Notes: generated from the letters alone by a model not told the origin. Positions 1 through 13,127 are shown, numbered from the stretch's first letter. The stretch is DNA of 64,000 nt from Astragalus membranaceus (GCA_039519185.1 CM076854.1:74953948-75017947), one strand, 5' to 3'. Translations and numbers: made by a program.

Positions 1-70
1 CTTAATCATTCAGTCAAAGGTTTGATCCCTGACTGATGTGTATGAAAAAATATCCAGTGGTGAGTCTCGG
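1..70 (+). repeat. SINE fragment, 5' end outside window
   Basis: Bases 18-28 read as a Pol III B-box (GGTTTGATCCC) and are followed by a GATGTGTATGA motif. The better preserved SINE at 23464-23648 has the same order: a TTAATCATT run, a B-box and GTGTGTATGA. The A-box would lie left of the window. The match fades after about base 70. I see nothing identifiable at 71-215. Confidence 0.5.
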
Positions 71-215
71 GGACATCCGATAAAATTGGAACGATACATA
101 AACTTTTTTATTTATTTATTGTCTATTTACCATACAAAATCAATTCATATATCCTTTGTCATAGGACAAAGTTATCTTCCTCTGGCAAAATTATTACATG
201 AAGGAAAAGATGTAT

Positions 216-3042
216 TGTAACATCCCTAATTTCGGTTAATTTCATTTTATGAAATTAACTAGCGAATTGTTATTCGATAAAATAATAATTCAAGTCATGG
301 ACATGTTAAAAGCGTGAAAACAACATTTAGTTGCTAATAGTATGAATTATGTGATCGTTTTGAGGTAGAAATAGAATTATGTGAGGATTAGGGGACCAAG
401 GGTATTTTGGTCATTTCCATATCTTTCGAACCCTAACCCAAATTACTCAACACCAAAACATATTCCTTAACTCCATAAGACCACAATCACAATTTTTAGA
501 AGTTAATTATGAGTTAGCGGTTATTTAAGAGTAGATTATGGTGAAGGGCTAAGTGGAGGTCATTTTAGTCATTTCCCTTCCACTTAAAGTCTTGCCCAGC
601 TGGTAACACAGCCAGCAACTCCATTCAAACTCAGAAACCAGAAAAAGATAGAGTGAGAGAGGGAGAAGAAGAGACTCAAAGCTCCACCATCACCCATTGC
701 ATGTAAGCATCCCATATATCAATCTTCTCCATTTTTCCTTCTCTATCCAATGATACCAATTTCATAAGCTCATTCATCCTTTTCTCCATTTCACCATTTC
801 TGAAAATCCATGCTCAAATTGAAGAAAAGTGGAGTCTTGGAAGAGTTGTGAGTTGTAACTCTTGCATGTTAAGTCTAGAGTAATGTTCAAGTGTTAGGAC
901 AACAACATTATAGATTGAAACACATTTAAGAGGTTGTAGCTGCTGGAACCAGAATATAGTTTGTTTGGGTAGTTGTTGGAGATGAAATTCGAAGTTGGAG
1001 TTGAAGATACAACAAGTTCACCAAAAAGAAACAAATCCAGTGGGAAACCCGTTTGCACCACCTTCGGTGTTCACTTTATATCTCTCTGTACACGGCTCAG
1101 ATGAACGTGATTCTTGATGATTCAGAAACTACACAAGAAATTCTTCGAACTAGGCACAAGAATGAACGGATTTCATTGAGTATGGTGGGAGAAAACTGAA
1201 TTACAAGTTTCAGTTTTGAATTAGAGTCAGTTTTAACCCAATCCCCTTGTTTTCATGATAACTCTCTTGATACTGGGTGAATTCGTTTGAAACTTGAACC
1301 ATATGAAACTAGACAAAATTATCTACACAATGGGCACTGGTTTGAGGGATTTTGGCTACGAATTGACCTAGACAAACGTGTTGAAAATCTGTACACTGAT
1401 GCTGGAAAACGGGTGTGGAGCTGGGAATGTTGGTTCGTCAAGTTTCGGTCCGAGTCGTCAAAGTTCGAGAGACGTCAATTCCGTAGACAGGAAGGGAACT
1501 CAGTAGCTGGGATTTGTGTTTGGTTGCTGTTCCGAAGTTCAGTTTCGAGTATCGGACGAGTTCGGCGCGAGTACGTGATTACGGGGATCGTTCGAGAGAT
1601 TACGGTTCGGTCGTTTCGTGTGAGGACGTGATTTCTCGCGAGATCGTCAAAACGGTGAGTTCTATACTCTCTTAGGGATTTGTTTTTCGAATATATGATT
1701 TCATGACTCTGAATCAAGGTTTTTCGCGTTTCGTTTGGAAAAGAATCGAGTCAAAAACCATTTTCGGGAAAATGACGTTTTTACGGTCTTTCGGTGAATA
1801 TATATGTTTTATTGATTTGATTGATTTTAATGCTTTCATTGGAGTATGACTGAATTGCTAGTTGAAATGTCTGTTTTTAAGTCACGGAAGTTCTAAAATG
1901 TCTCGGCACCGGATTGAAAGTGAAACGGAACAAAACGGAATTCTGAAAAGTCATTTTTATTCACTTCTGCCAACGGTCGCGTCGCGACCCATGGTCGTCG
2001 CCTCGCGACCATGCATAAAATTGTGACAGTTTTCGTTTCTGTAATTCTTTGCGTCGCGACGGAACCTGTTCGCGTCGCGACGCAGTGTAATTTTCAGCAA
2101 ACCCTACTGATTTTGTTTTCGCGATAACTTTTGATCCGGGAATCCGATTGAGGTGTTTTCAGTTGCGTTTTAAAGCTTATTGAAAGGTCTATTCAGAGGT
2201 ATAATTCAAACTATAAAATTCTCTGTTTTGAAAGTTAAGAATGTTGGAAAAACCGAACTATAGTGAGTGCGAGTGCATACGAATCATGTTGAGATAACGA
2301 ACCTAGAGTTCATCATGTCATGCTAAGTTAATTGTTTGTAAGTCTATAAAGAAATTTAAACTCTCAATTCATGTAAACACAATTCAAGTTACTTTCCCTC
2401 GGGGAAAGGTAGATGGTATACTTTGAGTATATCGAGGATGACGATCCTCTCAGATTAGCATACTAGGGTGGGGGTAGTCATGAGCCACAAATCCTAAGCC
2501 CACATGTTTTGCCCACTAGTGATTAGCGGGATGGGATCACCAAAAGGCCAGATAAATAACCATGCTAAGGTAGGCTTGAGGTGTTGTGCTAAGTTCATGA
2601 AAATATGATGTGTAGTTTCTTATCAGGGCTACATTAAGAAAATAATTAATTTAACGAGTAGTCGCTTATTAGGGCTACAAGTTACATGAAAATAATATAT
2701 GTCTACGTGGTTGCTTATCAGGGCCACGAGTTCAAAGATAATGTTTAATAAACCGCTAGAGTTAGTCAGGGGTCTCGATAGGACTCACTGAGATAATGTT
2801 TATCTCACCCTTTATATGTTGTGGTTTTACAGAGAAGCAGGGGAAAGCAAAGGCGATGAACCACGGTTAGCCGGTGCGACTCATGGAGTCATTGGAGACT
2901 TGATTTCCTGTTTAGGCCTTTGTCCTTTTCTAGTTTATGTTATCGATTGTATGACTATCACTGTATAAGTTGTAAAATCGTTTCCGCTACTTTATGTTTT
3001 GAGTATTGAACACCAGGATTGTATAAGTCTTAAGTTGTGATA
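216..3042 (+). mobile_element. Long LTR, solo or truncated, related to family A
   Basis: It starts TGTAACATCCC, preceded by GATGTAT, as the LTRs of family A and of the piece at 57440 are preceded by GTGTAT. The first ~50 bases follow the start of the family A LTR (minus strand at 30813), including AAATTAACTAGC. A cluster of CG-rich palindromes lies at 1975-2083, and the block shared by several LTR families here (ACTCACTGAGAT...ATCTCACCC) is at 2783-2810. The right end, near TTGTGATAC, stops where a truncated Ogre LTR begins, so no target duplication can be read. The ORFs inside (for example 1287-1631) look like chance. About 2.8 kb; 5'/3' identity is unknown. Confidence 0.65.
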
Positions 3043-6030
3043 CTTGTGCGAGAATCAATTAATTGCGCGTTTTGCTCGAAAGTTGTTAGCAATTTAGCGC
3101 TATTGTTATTTGTCTCATTTGTTTTGGTTAATTAGTGGTCATCAATAAGGAGGAAAATAGAAGAAATAGTCAAATAGTGTCTTGTTTAAATCTGTTTTAT
3201 TATTATTATTATTAAAAAAAAAACAATCAAAAGAAGATAAGAAAGAAGCGTGAGATGCTTGGAAAAGGAGTCGAGCATCATTGCTTGTAGATTAAAAACA
3301 AGCATCATTCATATCTATATGTATTAACTCAGCCAAGTTGTGACCTTTTTTTTACATGAGTAAATATTCTTTTTAAACAAAAAAAACATAGTTGCTTTAA
3401 TCAAGAAAAAGGTACAGCAACCCAAAAGTCAGAAGGTCAGCAGAATGGACAAAGAGAAGAAGCCAAATTGTGGCAGCAACATGTCTCAGCAGCAGGTTTA
3501 GCATTGTCTAGCTCCAAAGCTTAAAATAGGCAAAGTCTTTGCTGACCTTTTGTTATCCATAGCTTGCACACACATAAACAATGTTTATAACAGTCAAATA
3601 CACTAAGTTGTCAAAGCACCAGAGGTTGGAGAGGAAGAAAAAATTGCTCAGAAATTTTAGAGCATCAAAGCATGAAACACTTGAAAAAATACAAATCAGA
3701 GTTCCAAAAATATTGACCTCAAAGTGCATTGCCCCATACATCTTTGACTATAAATACAGGTGAATAGTGTGATAAAAAACACACAAGCCTATACACGCAT
3801 ACCCTGCAAAAACACTCAGCATCCAAAAACACAAGAAGCACAGCCCTTCAACACACACACACACACTGAGATACAGAAACACAGCAGATACACAGAGCAG
3901 TTCACGGACAGTAACAGAGCACAAAAAAAAATAATAGCAAGAAATCTTTTTAGTTGCTGTGTTGAACCCAGGTTGGTCAAATTCTAGACTTGTATGCGTT
4001 TTTTTTAATAGTTCGGAATAGGCATATTTAGCTTCTGTTTTTTTTATTACTTAAGGAATACAACAGAGACTAAATAGGATTTAAGTTCAGTGCTAAAAAA
4101 ATAGATTGAGGGGTAGAATCAAATCACGTTCAGAGCAAAAATAATAAGCAAACCTCTTTTTTTTGAAAATAAATGGCTTAAATCAAGAAATGCACACAAG
4201 CAGCAAACTAGGCTTTTAGGTATCCAAATAGAAGAAGGCAACAGTACGAAGATTTAGAAGAAAGCAACAGAACAAAAAAAAACAAAAAAACATACAAAAA
4301 AAAACTCACCTCATAGGCCGTGAACCACCATCTCTGGTCATCTTCTCCGGCGACCACCGAACCACCACTGTCCAAAAAAAACGCCACTACAAACGGTTGC
4401 CACCACCCAAAGCACCACCACAGTCAGCCACCAAATCACCCCAAACGACCACCACCGAAACTCCCCCACCGCCGCGAATCACCATAAAACAGCCGCCACC
4501 CAAAACCACCCTCAAACCCTCCAAACAACCGCCAAGCCGTCACCTCTTACCACCCTCACCATCGGACCGTCCACCGCCCAAACCGAACCCCCTCCTCCTC
4601 TCTCCTCACCACCGAACCACCTCCACAACCACAAATCGAACCCAAACACCGTGGCCCTCCACCACGACCTCGCCCTCACTCCACGCGCGAAACCACCCTC
4701 TGCGGCCAACCCAAGCCACCGTCGCTGACCCAGAACCGAAACTGTAACCACCGTGAGGGAGAAGAGTGGGTCCGTGGCTTTGGTGAGAGAGCAAAACGGA
4801 ACCATGAGGGAGAAGAGTTGGGTCTGTGGCTATGGAGAGAGGAGATGAGATCGAAGCTAGGGGAGGGGGAAGAGGCGTTGCACAGCGTGAAGAGAGGAAG
4901 ATGAAAAATTTTAGGTTTTTGCGATTTTGGGTGTGGAGGCGCCGTGTGGGAGGATAGAGCAAATTAGGGTTTCCATTTTTAGGGTTAGGCTTTTATAGTA
5001 TTAACTCAGGGGCAGATTTGTCTTTTCGCGTTTTTCTTTTCCCTAAATAAGAATCAACCCAATTGCGAAAACTCTTCAAAATCAAACTTTGTTAGTAGTC
5101 TTGCGAAGCCTTTGCTTGTATGATTATTAGCAATGGAGTGCTAATGGTGGTCACTTGGAGCCTTGGCTCAATTGATCATCATGAAAGCTCAACTTTCACA
5201 ATTCAACAAGATAAAGAACAAAAACCTTTTCCCTTCTAAAATCATTTTAAACCCATCGTCGCTAGTGGTTAATCAGAACCTTTGTTCGTCTAGCCATTGG
5301 TGGTGATATCTTTTTCCCCAAAGATCAACAAGCGATGATCACTTATAACCTTTGTTAGTTTGATCATTCGTGCCAATCAGTCTCTTTCGAAAACCACTTT
5401 CAAAAAGGCAAATAAAAAACGGGTTGCTACTAATAGTCAATCAGAACCTTTGTTCGTCTGACTGGTGGTAGTGACTCTCATTTTCAAGAGTACTTAGCAA
5501 TGATTACCCATAACCTTGGTTAGTTTAATCATTCACTAAATGCTCGTCCTATTTCGAAAACTCACTAAAAAGATAAAAGACAAAAACCTTTTTTCAGGAT
5601 AAAGAAGAACTACGTAGCTTTGAGTTCTCCATCGCACCGGGAGATACGTAGGAGCGGGCCATGTCCCGTCAAGCGTTTTTTCTAAAAACCCATTCTCCCC
5701 CCCTTTTCTTTTTCATAATAAATAAAGATTTTCATTAATAATTTTTCAATAAGAAGTAGAGAGGCAAAATTAAGTATTTTCAAGTCAACACACTAAAACC
5801 ACACATTTAATTAAAGGTTCCCTCTCAGTAGAGAGGACGTGTGGGGTGCTAACACCTTTCCTGCTCGTAACCGACCCCCGAACCCTATTCTCTAGTTTCG
5901 CAAGACCAATCGCTTTCCAAAAAAGGTTTTCCTAATATTTTCCTTAATAAATATTGGTGGCGGCTTCATTGTCTTAGGAAAAGTTGTGAACGAGGAAGGT
6001 TCTCCCTCGGGGAGTTTTTCGGGCGCAACA
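3043..6030 (+). repeat. Ogre 5' LTR, truncated at its start
   Basis: It aligns along its length with the 3' LTR from 18665 onward and ends in the same GGGCGCAACA. Compared with the 3' LTR it lacks the first ~236 bp, about 66 bp near 3966, a short segment near 4314 and about 190 bp near 5030. The last deletion is bounded by TTTTCTTTTCCC-like microhomology. Imperfect internal repeats built on AGAACCTTTGTTCGTCT lie at about 5270-5560. The CCACC-rich tract at 4320-4740 creates long chance ORFs in several frames. Confidence 0.9.
3748..3756 (+). promoter_or_regulatory. Candidate TATA box of Ogre 5' LTR
   Basis: CTATAAATA in a compositionally ordinary stretch, conserved at 19372-19380 in the 3' LTR. 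It would place the start of transcription about 30 bp downstream, near 3785. The truncated U3 upstream may leave this promoter weak. Inference from motif and conservation only. Confidence 0.45.
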
Positions 6031-6032
6031 GC

Positions 6033-6051
6033 TGGCGACTTCACTGGGGAC
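6033..6051 (+). other. Primer binding site, tRNA-Arg type
   Basis: TGGCGACTTCACTGGGGAC begins two bases after the LTR end. Plant tRNA-Arg 3' ends give a closely similar complement (TGGCGACTCCGCTGGGGAT), and tRNA-Arg priming is known for Ogre. Element E has TGGTGACTTCACTGGGGAC at 36600-36618, one base different. Confidence 0.85.
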
Positions 6052-7126
6052 TAAAAAAAAAGAAAAACATTTTTTTGAAAGTGGGTCAAGCCTAATTAAT
6101 TAGGTGTGGGATTTGTGTGATTGATTTGAATATCTCGTTTTGCCTCTATGCTTTCTTCTTTTTCATACTTTCATGTTGCATTCCTGTGCATTCTTCTTCT
6201 TCTCTTTCTATGTTTGCTTTTGTTTAAAGTAATAGATGGTTGCTTCTTTGCTTATATGCTTAGTTCCCTCATGCATTTCCCCTCTCTTATCATGCCCCCC
6301 TCTTCTCAGCTCCCTTTCTTAAGCAAGTAGTGCATTGTTGTTGGCACCCTAGGCTTGTTTGTATGATATTGAACCCTAGGGTAGACAACATGCTATTGTC
6401 TGGACTGTTCTGGATTTTCATTTGCAGGTGGGGTAGTTTTTAAGGAAATGCCCTTCGCACGCACGCACTTGTACCTTGAGATTATATGATTAGAGAAAGA
6501 GACCATAACCCAGGTCTGTTAGGGTACCTTAGGATGAGTGGATTCGAGTAGTGGGAGCCCATCAGGACCTTTGTCCATTTGGCTACTCGCGAAAGTTTCA
6601 ATCAGAGTTGTGCTCTTTCATGATGCTTCGTATCTAGCAGTTTGCTGCATTTACAGGGATTTTCATGAGAGGGACTGTGGCTCTGATGACCTTTGTGAGG
6701 GTGTGAATAGAGCTACATGAGAAGATTATCCCTAAAATACCTTAGATCATAGGTTCTACCCCCTTTTAGGTCACAAGGGCTTTCCAAATTGTGTGCTGCA
6801 TCGTTGCATTCAGTTCAATCAATTTTTCCTTCAGAATTTTCGAAAATCAAAAAAGATGTGCTTTTCCTTTTCAATAAACGCCTATATGAGGTGGCATATA
6901 GTGTGAAAATTTTCAAATCACCACCTGTAAATATCCTCTTTCTGCAAAAACACGAAAAGAAGCATCATTGCATCATGCATCATGGCATCATTGCATCATT
7001 ACGTCATTTGCATCATCTGCATTAAATAAAACCCAATTTTGAAAATCATTCGTCACGCATCTAAGCTGTTTGCCGGGATTGTAAAGTAACTTGGGATCTT
7101 GTCTTAGGCGGGAAAGATAAAGCAAC
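6052..7126 (+). other. Ogre 5' untranslated leader
   Basis: No credible gene. It is pyrimidine-rich near 6140-6330, and several stretches match the leader of element E (36619-37420), for example AAGCCTAATTAATTA and CTGGATTTTCATTTGCAGG. The shared TTTGCAGG (6421-6428 here) looks like a 3' splice site. It may mark a leader intron or simply be inherited sequence. The leader would hold any packaging signal, but none can be assigned. Confidence 0.5.
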
Positions 7127-9248
7127 ATGGGATCAAGAAGCGAGATTGTACTTAATTCAAGGTTCCCGGTTGTCAGGAGAATAGATGTGGAGGGTTTGAA
7201 AGAGTTTGTTTCCTTGATGGAGTCAGAAGAGAGGGATCTACTCGGGAAGGCTTAAGGTAACCTCCTCAGGTTGTTACAATTAGATGTCCAAGAGAGTGCT
7301 ATTATGGCCCTGAGCCGATTCTACGATCTGGACATTCGATGCTTCCTCTTCAAAGACTTTCAGTTATCACCAACTCTCGAGGAGTATGAACAGATTCTGG
7401 GGTTCTCAAAGTCAGAGTTAGCACCTTACCAATATCAGAAACATCGGTATTCAGACCAGAGACTCTCTTTGTTGTTGCAAGTCAGTGTGAAGGAATTAGA
7501 GCTTCATAAGGAAAAGAAGAACCGTATCAGGGGTTTCCCGCTAAGTTATTTCGAAGGTTTATTGAAGTTTTATGCCCAGAATAAGAAATGGGGTCCTTTC
7601 AAGCAGCTGTTAGCCCTAACTATTTTCGGGATCGTCCTTTTCCCTCAGGTCGAGAAGTTCATTGATGAGGCCGCTATTGGGCTTTTTCTAGCATTCATAA
7701 GTAAAGAAAATCTGATTAACCCTGTACCAGCAATCCTTGCAGATACCTACTATTCCTTCACTCATCACCGTGTGTTAGGAAAGAATAAAGTTGCTTGCTC
7801 TTTCCATGTTCTCTACACCTGGTTCCTCAACCATGTTGTCACTCATAAGACGAAAGCTGCGGACTTAGTAGAATATGCCCTGTGTTGTGATGTAGAAGCC
7901 AGAAGTGCACGAGAATGGGTGCACACTTTAGAGAATCTCAGTGCTCTCAAAGTCTGTTGGTTCACTCATCCGTGTTGGAAAGATAGGCCTTTAATACTGT
8001 TCCAGTGCGGCAATTTCCAGAATGTACCCTTAATGGGAACCCAAGGCTGCATCAATTACAATCCTTCTCTCACCATCAGACAGCTTGGATATCCTATGAA
8101 GAATGCACCCACTAAAGACATGTTGGCCCCAATCTTTCTCGATAAAGAAGATCCAAAGAACCAAGGCTTGCTTCAGAAAATTTCAAAGGCTTGGGAGGGT
8201 GTAGTTTACAAGGATAAAGTGGAGATCACAAAGAAAACGGGTGATGTTACTTTCTACCAATGGCTTCACCAAAGAATTCAAAATGTTGGCCCGCCTCGTC
8301 AGAATTCATCATCAGTTGGGAAAGAAGTCCCAGAGCTTCACGTTCTAAGTCTCAAAGAACTAAGTGAGGTCAAATCTGCTTTGTTCAAGGTAGAAGAAGA
8401 AAAGAAAGCCTTACAAGATGAGTTGGGGAAAGTAATTTCTGAGAAGAGAAAGTTAGAGAACGAGAACGAACGCAAGGCCGAAGCTCTCAAAGAAAGCAGC
8501 AAGAAGCTTAAGAAAGAAGAGGAAAGTAATCAAAAAATGAAGGAATATCTGAAAGGTGCCAAAGATGAGTTGAAAAGATCGAATGCCAAGGTGGGTGAGG
8601 CCATGGTTAGAGCAAACGAATGGAGGAAGTTGTTCAAGGAGTCCGTGCAAAGTGAGAGAGCTGTAAAGAAATCACTAGAGGAATTCAAGAAAAAGTCTCA
8701 GTCTGCGTCACTAGAGATGGAGCAGTCTCAGTCTCAGTCTCAGTCTCAGTCTGCAAAGAAATGAAGGAATATCTGAAAGGTGCCAAAGTCTCACTAGAGA
8801 TGCAATTGTGAACATCCTTAGAGAGTATCAGCAGGCTTTAAGGATGGAGCAAGAGAATTCAGATGAGCTAAGGAAGAATCTGAGTCACATCAGTGATGCT
8901 TACCGACAGGTAAGAGAGGAGAGTCAGTACTGGGAATACCGTCTTCTCGAGCTAATGGGTAGGATTGAAAAGCAAGAGATCATAGTTCAGATGAGGGTAG
9001 AAATTCAACAGTGGAAGAACAAGTTCTCCAAATTGGCATGGTTGGCTAACCAGGCGGTGAGGGATGTTCCCAAGAGGTTGAGAAAGGCAGAAGCTGAGAT
9101 GCTGCCTTACAACACTCCGGTGCGAGTATATGAATTCGTGGAGTACTGCAGGTCTCTGACCGAGGAACTCATGGAAAGGGCAAGAGAAGCTGCTGCAGCT
9201 AGCAAAAAGGAGAAGAACCAAGAGAAAATGAAGGCAATAGGTTTTTAG
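7127..9248 (+). pseudogene. Ogre ORF1, broken
   Basis: Ogre elements carry an extra ORF of unknown function before gag, and this occupies that slot. The ATG at 7127 is in frame with the 497-aa open stretch at 7271-8764 but is cut off from it by TAA at 7253-7255. The N-terminal half has a globular look with the motif CFLFKDFQLSPTLEEYE, resembling plant mobile-domain or DUF7745-type proteins (tentative). From about residue 350 it is a Lys/Glu-rich coiled coil ending in an (SQ)n run. After the stop at 8762 the coiled-coil and C-terminal part continues in another frame at 8808-9248. The break coincides with a copied 28-base segment (8537-8564 repeated at 8761-8788). Not functional as read. Confidence 0.8.
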
Positions 9249-9578
9249 ATTTAAATTTTCCCTTTTTTTAGAATGTTCACTAGGAAATCGTAATTTTTCT
9301 TTTCTTAAAGAATGTTGTGTTTTTCTTTTCAAAGCGTTGTATTGCACATTTAAGGATGTTGTATCTTGCTCTTGGAATGATTAAAGATATGATGCTTGAA
9401 TGAAGTACGTTTATCTCACTTGTTGATCCCAGCCGCGTTATGTTCTTGAAAATATTTGAATATACACCTACGACAAGAGCAAGTTGCACTGTGATTCCCG
9501 GCAATAAACAACAAATAACATAAAAAAAAATCATGTGCATTACACTGCATTCATCAATTTGCTCCTTTGCTTATAAAA
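9249..9578 (+). other. Spacer between ORF1 and gag
   Basis: AT-rich sequence without a credible ORF. In Ogre the two ORFs are likewise separated by a few hundred bases. I see no promoter or splice signal that can be defended. Confidence 0.4.
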
Positions 9579-12500
9579 ATGTTTTCAACTCAAACAGAAG
9601 ATAAGGCAAGCTGGTGCGACCACATCCGTATTGGACACGTTCACAGGCCAGAGGAATGGCAATCTTAAGTGACCCCGATCAACCTCGACCAGAGAATCAG
9701 AATCCTCCAGTTTCAGGCTCAGAGAATGGAAATGGAACAGGCCAAGGCCCCGAGGTACAGAATCAGAACCATTCAGCTCCTGGTAGCTCCAGTCAAGGTG
9801 ATCCTGAGTTGAGAAATGAAATGAATGCCATGAAGGCACAGATGAGCGAGATGATGAGACTCCTGTTGTCCTTGAAGAATGGAAATGACTTTCAAGCTAC
9901 TCAGTGGCCTCCTTATGGCCTTCCTTTGGGTTATAGTCCTCCAAATCAAGGGGCTAACCCAAGAGCTGGTCCCGTGGCAATAGATGAGAATGTACAGCCA
10001 ACGTCTGTCGGGTCAGAAGGAATGACTGGTGAGCCCCAGGTTTCAGATCCCGCATCCCATTGTCATACCTCAGACTACTCCTCAGAACCTCAGTCCACAG
10101 CCAGCTGCCTTTCCACAGACTCAAGGCTTCGTATCTGGAAACTCCGTTTACCCTCAGGTTCAGCACTCAATGCCTCCACCTCCTTATGGTGTAAGTCATT
10201 CCCCTCAAGTCTATTCCGCTGAGCACCAACAGACCAAAGAGCAGTTCCAGATGTTAGAAGAAAGACTAAGAATGATTGAAGGCTTTGGCTCCAGGGCTAG
10301 GGAGGCCAGAGACCTATGCCTTATTCCTGATGTGGTGTTGCCGCCAAAATTCAAGGTCCCTGATTTTGACAAGTACAGAGGTGCGACCTGCCTAAAGAGT
10401 CACTTGACGATGTATTGTAGGAAGATGTCTACCTACTCCCGTGATGACAAATTGCTAATCCATTGCTTCCAAGATAGCCTTGCCGGGGCATCCCTTAATT
10501 GGTATATGAAGTTAGAGCCATCCCAAGTCCGCTGCTGGAAGGATTTAGCAGATGCATTCCTCAAGCAATATCAATACAATACGGACATGGCGCCAGACCG
10601 AACACAGCTGCAGAATATGAGCAAGAAGGAAAATGAATCATTCAAAGAGTACGCCCAGCGATGGAGGGCTTTGGCCGCACAAGTCACACCTCCTCTTTTA
10701 GACAAAGAACTGGTTTCTATGTTCATGGAAACCTTACCACCGCTATATTATGATCGTCTGATCAGCAGTGCATCATCCAATTTTTCAGATGTGGTGATTG
10801 TGGGAGAGAGATTGGAGAACGGATTGAGAAGTGGAAAGATTGCACAGGGGTCCACAAGTAACACAAGTTCCCAAAAGAAGCCATTCTCCGGCTTTCCCAA
10901 AAAGAAAGAGGGGGAAACCAATACCATCACTATCAGCCCACCATACCAGCCACCCAACATCCCAGTCCCCACTCCCACACAAACAGCCTATCCATTCCAA
11001 AACAACAACCAAAGCAACCACCAAAGGACCTGTCAAAACAGAACAACCTTCGACCCAATTCCCATGTCATACACAGACCTATTCAACTACCTCATCACCA
11101 ATAATCTCATCAATACAAGACCCATGAAACCTGTTCAACCACCTTACTTCAGAGGATACAACCCCAATAGTACCCGTGCTTTCCACGAAGGGGCAGTTGG
11201 GCATGTTGTGGAGGATTGCAAAGCCTTCAAGATAGTGGTGCAGGACTTGATAGACAAAAAAGGCATAACTTTCAAGCAGGAGGATCCAAATATCACGACT
11301 AACCCGCTTCCTGGTCATGGGAAGCATGCCACTAATGCAATCATGGATATGAAAGAGCAGTCCCTAATCAGATCAGTAGAAGATATTCAGACTCCCCTAG
11401 AAATCATTCATGCAGAATTGTGCAAATGCGGGATTATTAGGATGGGTTGTGTTCAGAAAGGAGTTTGTGCTAATGTCAGCTGTGTGGGAGCATGTGAAGC
11501 ATTCAAGGTGGTGTTACAGGATCTGATGGACCGCCACATCATCCAGGTGGGTATACAGGGGAGAGAGGAGGATGTTCTGACCCTCCAATCAGAAGGAGGC
11601 AGAGATGTACAGAGACCTATCGAGGTGCCATACAGTCGGAATTCGGCTGTGGCAAGACCAAAGACTATTGTGATCCCAGTTTCGGCTCCTAACCAGGAGA
11701 ACACTGATGTCCCATGGAGCTACAGTGTGCCAATTCCAGCTCCAAGATCTCAAGCTTCTCTTGACATCACCAATATTGCAGGAAGTAGTGGGGTAACTAG
11801 AAGTGGGCGTGTGTATGTTCCCCAAGCTCAGGAAGAGGGTCCTTCTAAGGCAACAGAAGAGAGAATCCGAAAAGGAAAGAATGTAGAGCCGGAGCCTATG
11901 ATAAATAGGAAGGTGTCAGACCCAGAGGTCGCTGAATTCTTGAAGATAATGCGGCAGAGTGACTACAAAGTGGTGGATCAGCTACACCACACCCCAGCCA
12001 AAATTTCCATCATGTCCCTACTACTAAATTCAGAAGCCCACCGTGACGCCTTGGTTAAAGTACTGAATGAGGCCCATGTCGCCCAAGATATTACTGTCAA
12101 TCAGTTGGATGGTATAGTTGGGAACATCGTTGCATCTAATTACATTGCTTTCACTGATGATGAGCTCACCCCAGAGGGGAACGGGCACAATAAGGCGTTG
12201 CATATCTCAGTGAAGTGCGATGAATATACGCTCTCCAGGGTTCTCATTGACAATGGATCCTCATTGAATGTTATGCCCAGATCAACGATGAACAAGTTAG
12301 AGGTTGATTGTTCCTACATGAAACCCAGCTCAACCCTGGTCAGGGCCTTTGATGGGTCTAAAAAAGAAGTCATAGGGGAGATGGAGTTTCCAATGCAAAT
12401 AGGGCCTGAGGTGTTCTATGTGACTTTTCAGATTATGGATATTGAATCCTCATACAGCTGTCTCTTGGGGAGACCTTGGATCCATGCAGCAGGCGCTGTC

Positions 12501-13127
12501 CCTTCAACACTTCCCCAGAAACTCAAGTTTGTAGTCGACGATAAGCTTGTAGTTGTCTCTGGGGAGGAAGAGTTCACAGTCAGCAAACCTGTCCCCTCTC
12601 ATTACATTGAAGCTGCAGAGGAATCCCTCGAATCCGCCTTTCAATCCTTAGAAATTGCGAATGCTGTGTTCGTAAGTGGAGAATCCCCAGTACCTGTACC
12701 CAAGTGGTCCAATGCTGATGTTATGGTAGCAAAAGTTATGCTAAAGAGTGGCTATCAGATTGGGAAGGGGATAGGAAGGTCTGAGCAAGGAATTCTGTCA
12801 CCCGTACATCTGCAGGAATACAAGGACAGGCGTGGGTTAGGCTATGGGCCCACTCTAGCTGATAAGAGGAGAATGGCTGAGGAAAAGCGTGAGAAGAGAT
12901 TGGCTAGGCTTCTGGGGAGAGAACCCAGATTGATGATGGTCCCCATAGATGACATCAAGCGGAATTTCAGGAGTGCTGGCATGCTGATCCCTAATCAGAT
13001 AGCTGTCATCGAGGAAGAGTTAGTTGAAGAAGGCGAGGGTCGGGGCCTGGTTCGTCGCAGTGTTGCAGGAGAAGAAATTGGCAACTGGAAGATCGTCGAT
13101 TTCCCTGTTGTTTTCATTTCAAAGTAA
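9579..13127 (+). pseudogene. gag-pro: Ogre gag-protease, frameshifted
   Basis: The likely start is ATG 9579; the reading then moves to the frame open at 9614-10222 and to a third frame open at 10029-13127, so there are shifts near 9613 and 10030. In the long frame, residues ~100-260 are the retrotransposon gag core (FKVPDFDKYRG, LAGASLNWY, FKEYAQRWR). A degenerate zinc-knuckle-like segment follows (AFHEGAVGHVVEDC; the first Cys appears to be Arg). The aspartic protease is at residues ~720-830, with the active site LIDNGSSLNVMP and the LLGRPWIH element. Next is a G-patch-like segment (GYQIGKGIGRSEQG), usual in this lineage. The frame closes at TAA 13125-13127, inside the proposed intron. Gag forms the particle; the protease cuts the polyprotein. 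Confidence 0.9.

Noticed and set aside
4397..4962. Proline/threonine-rich and overlapping antisense ORFs, repeated at 20196-20684
   Set aside because: They lie in the CCACC-rich tract of both Ogre LTRs, open in several frames at once, and differ by frameshifts between the two LTRs. Not genes.
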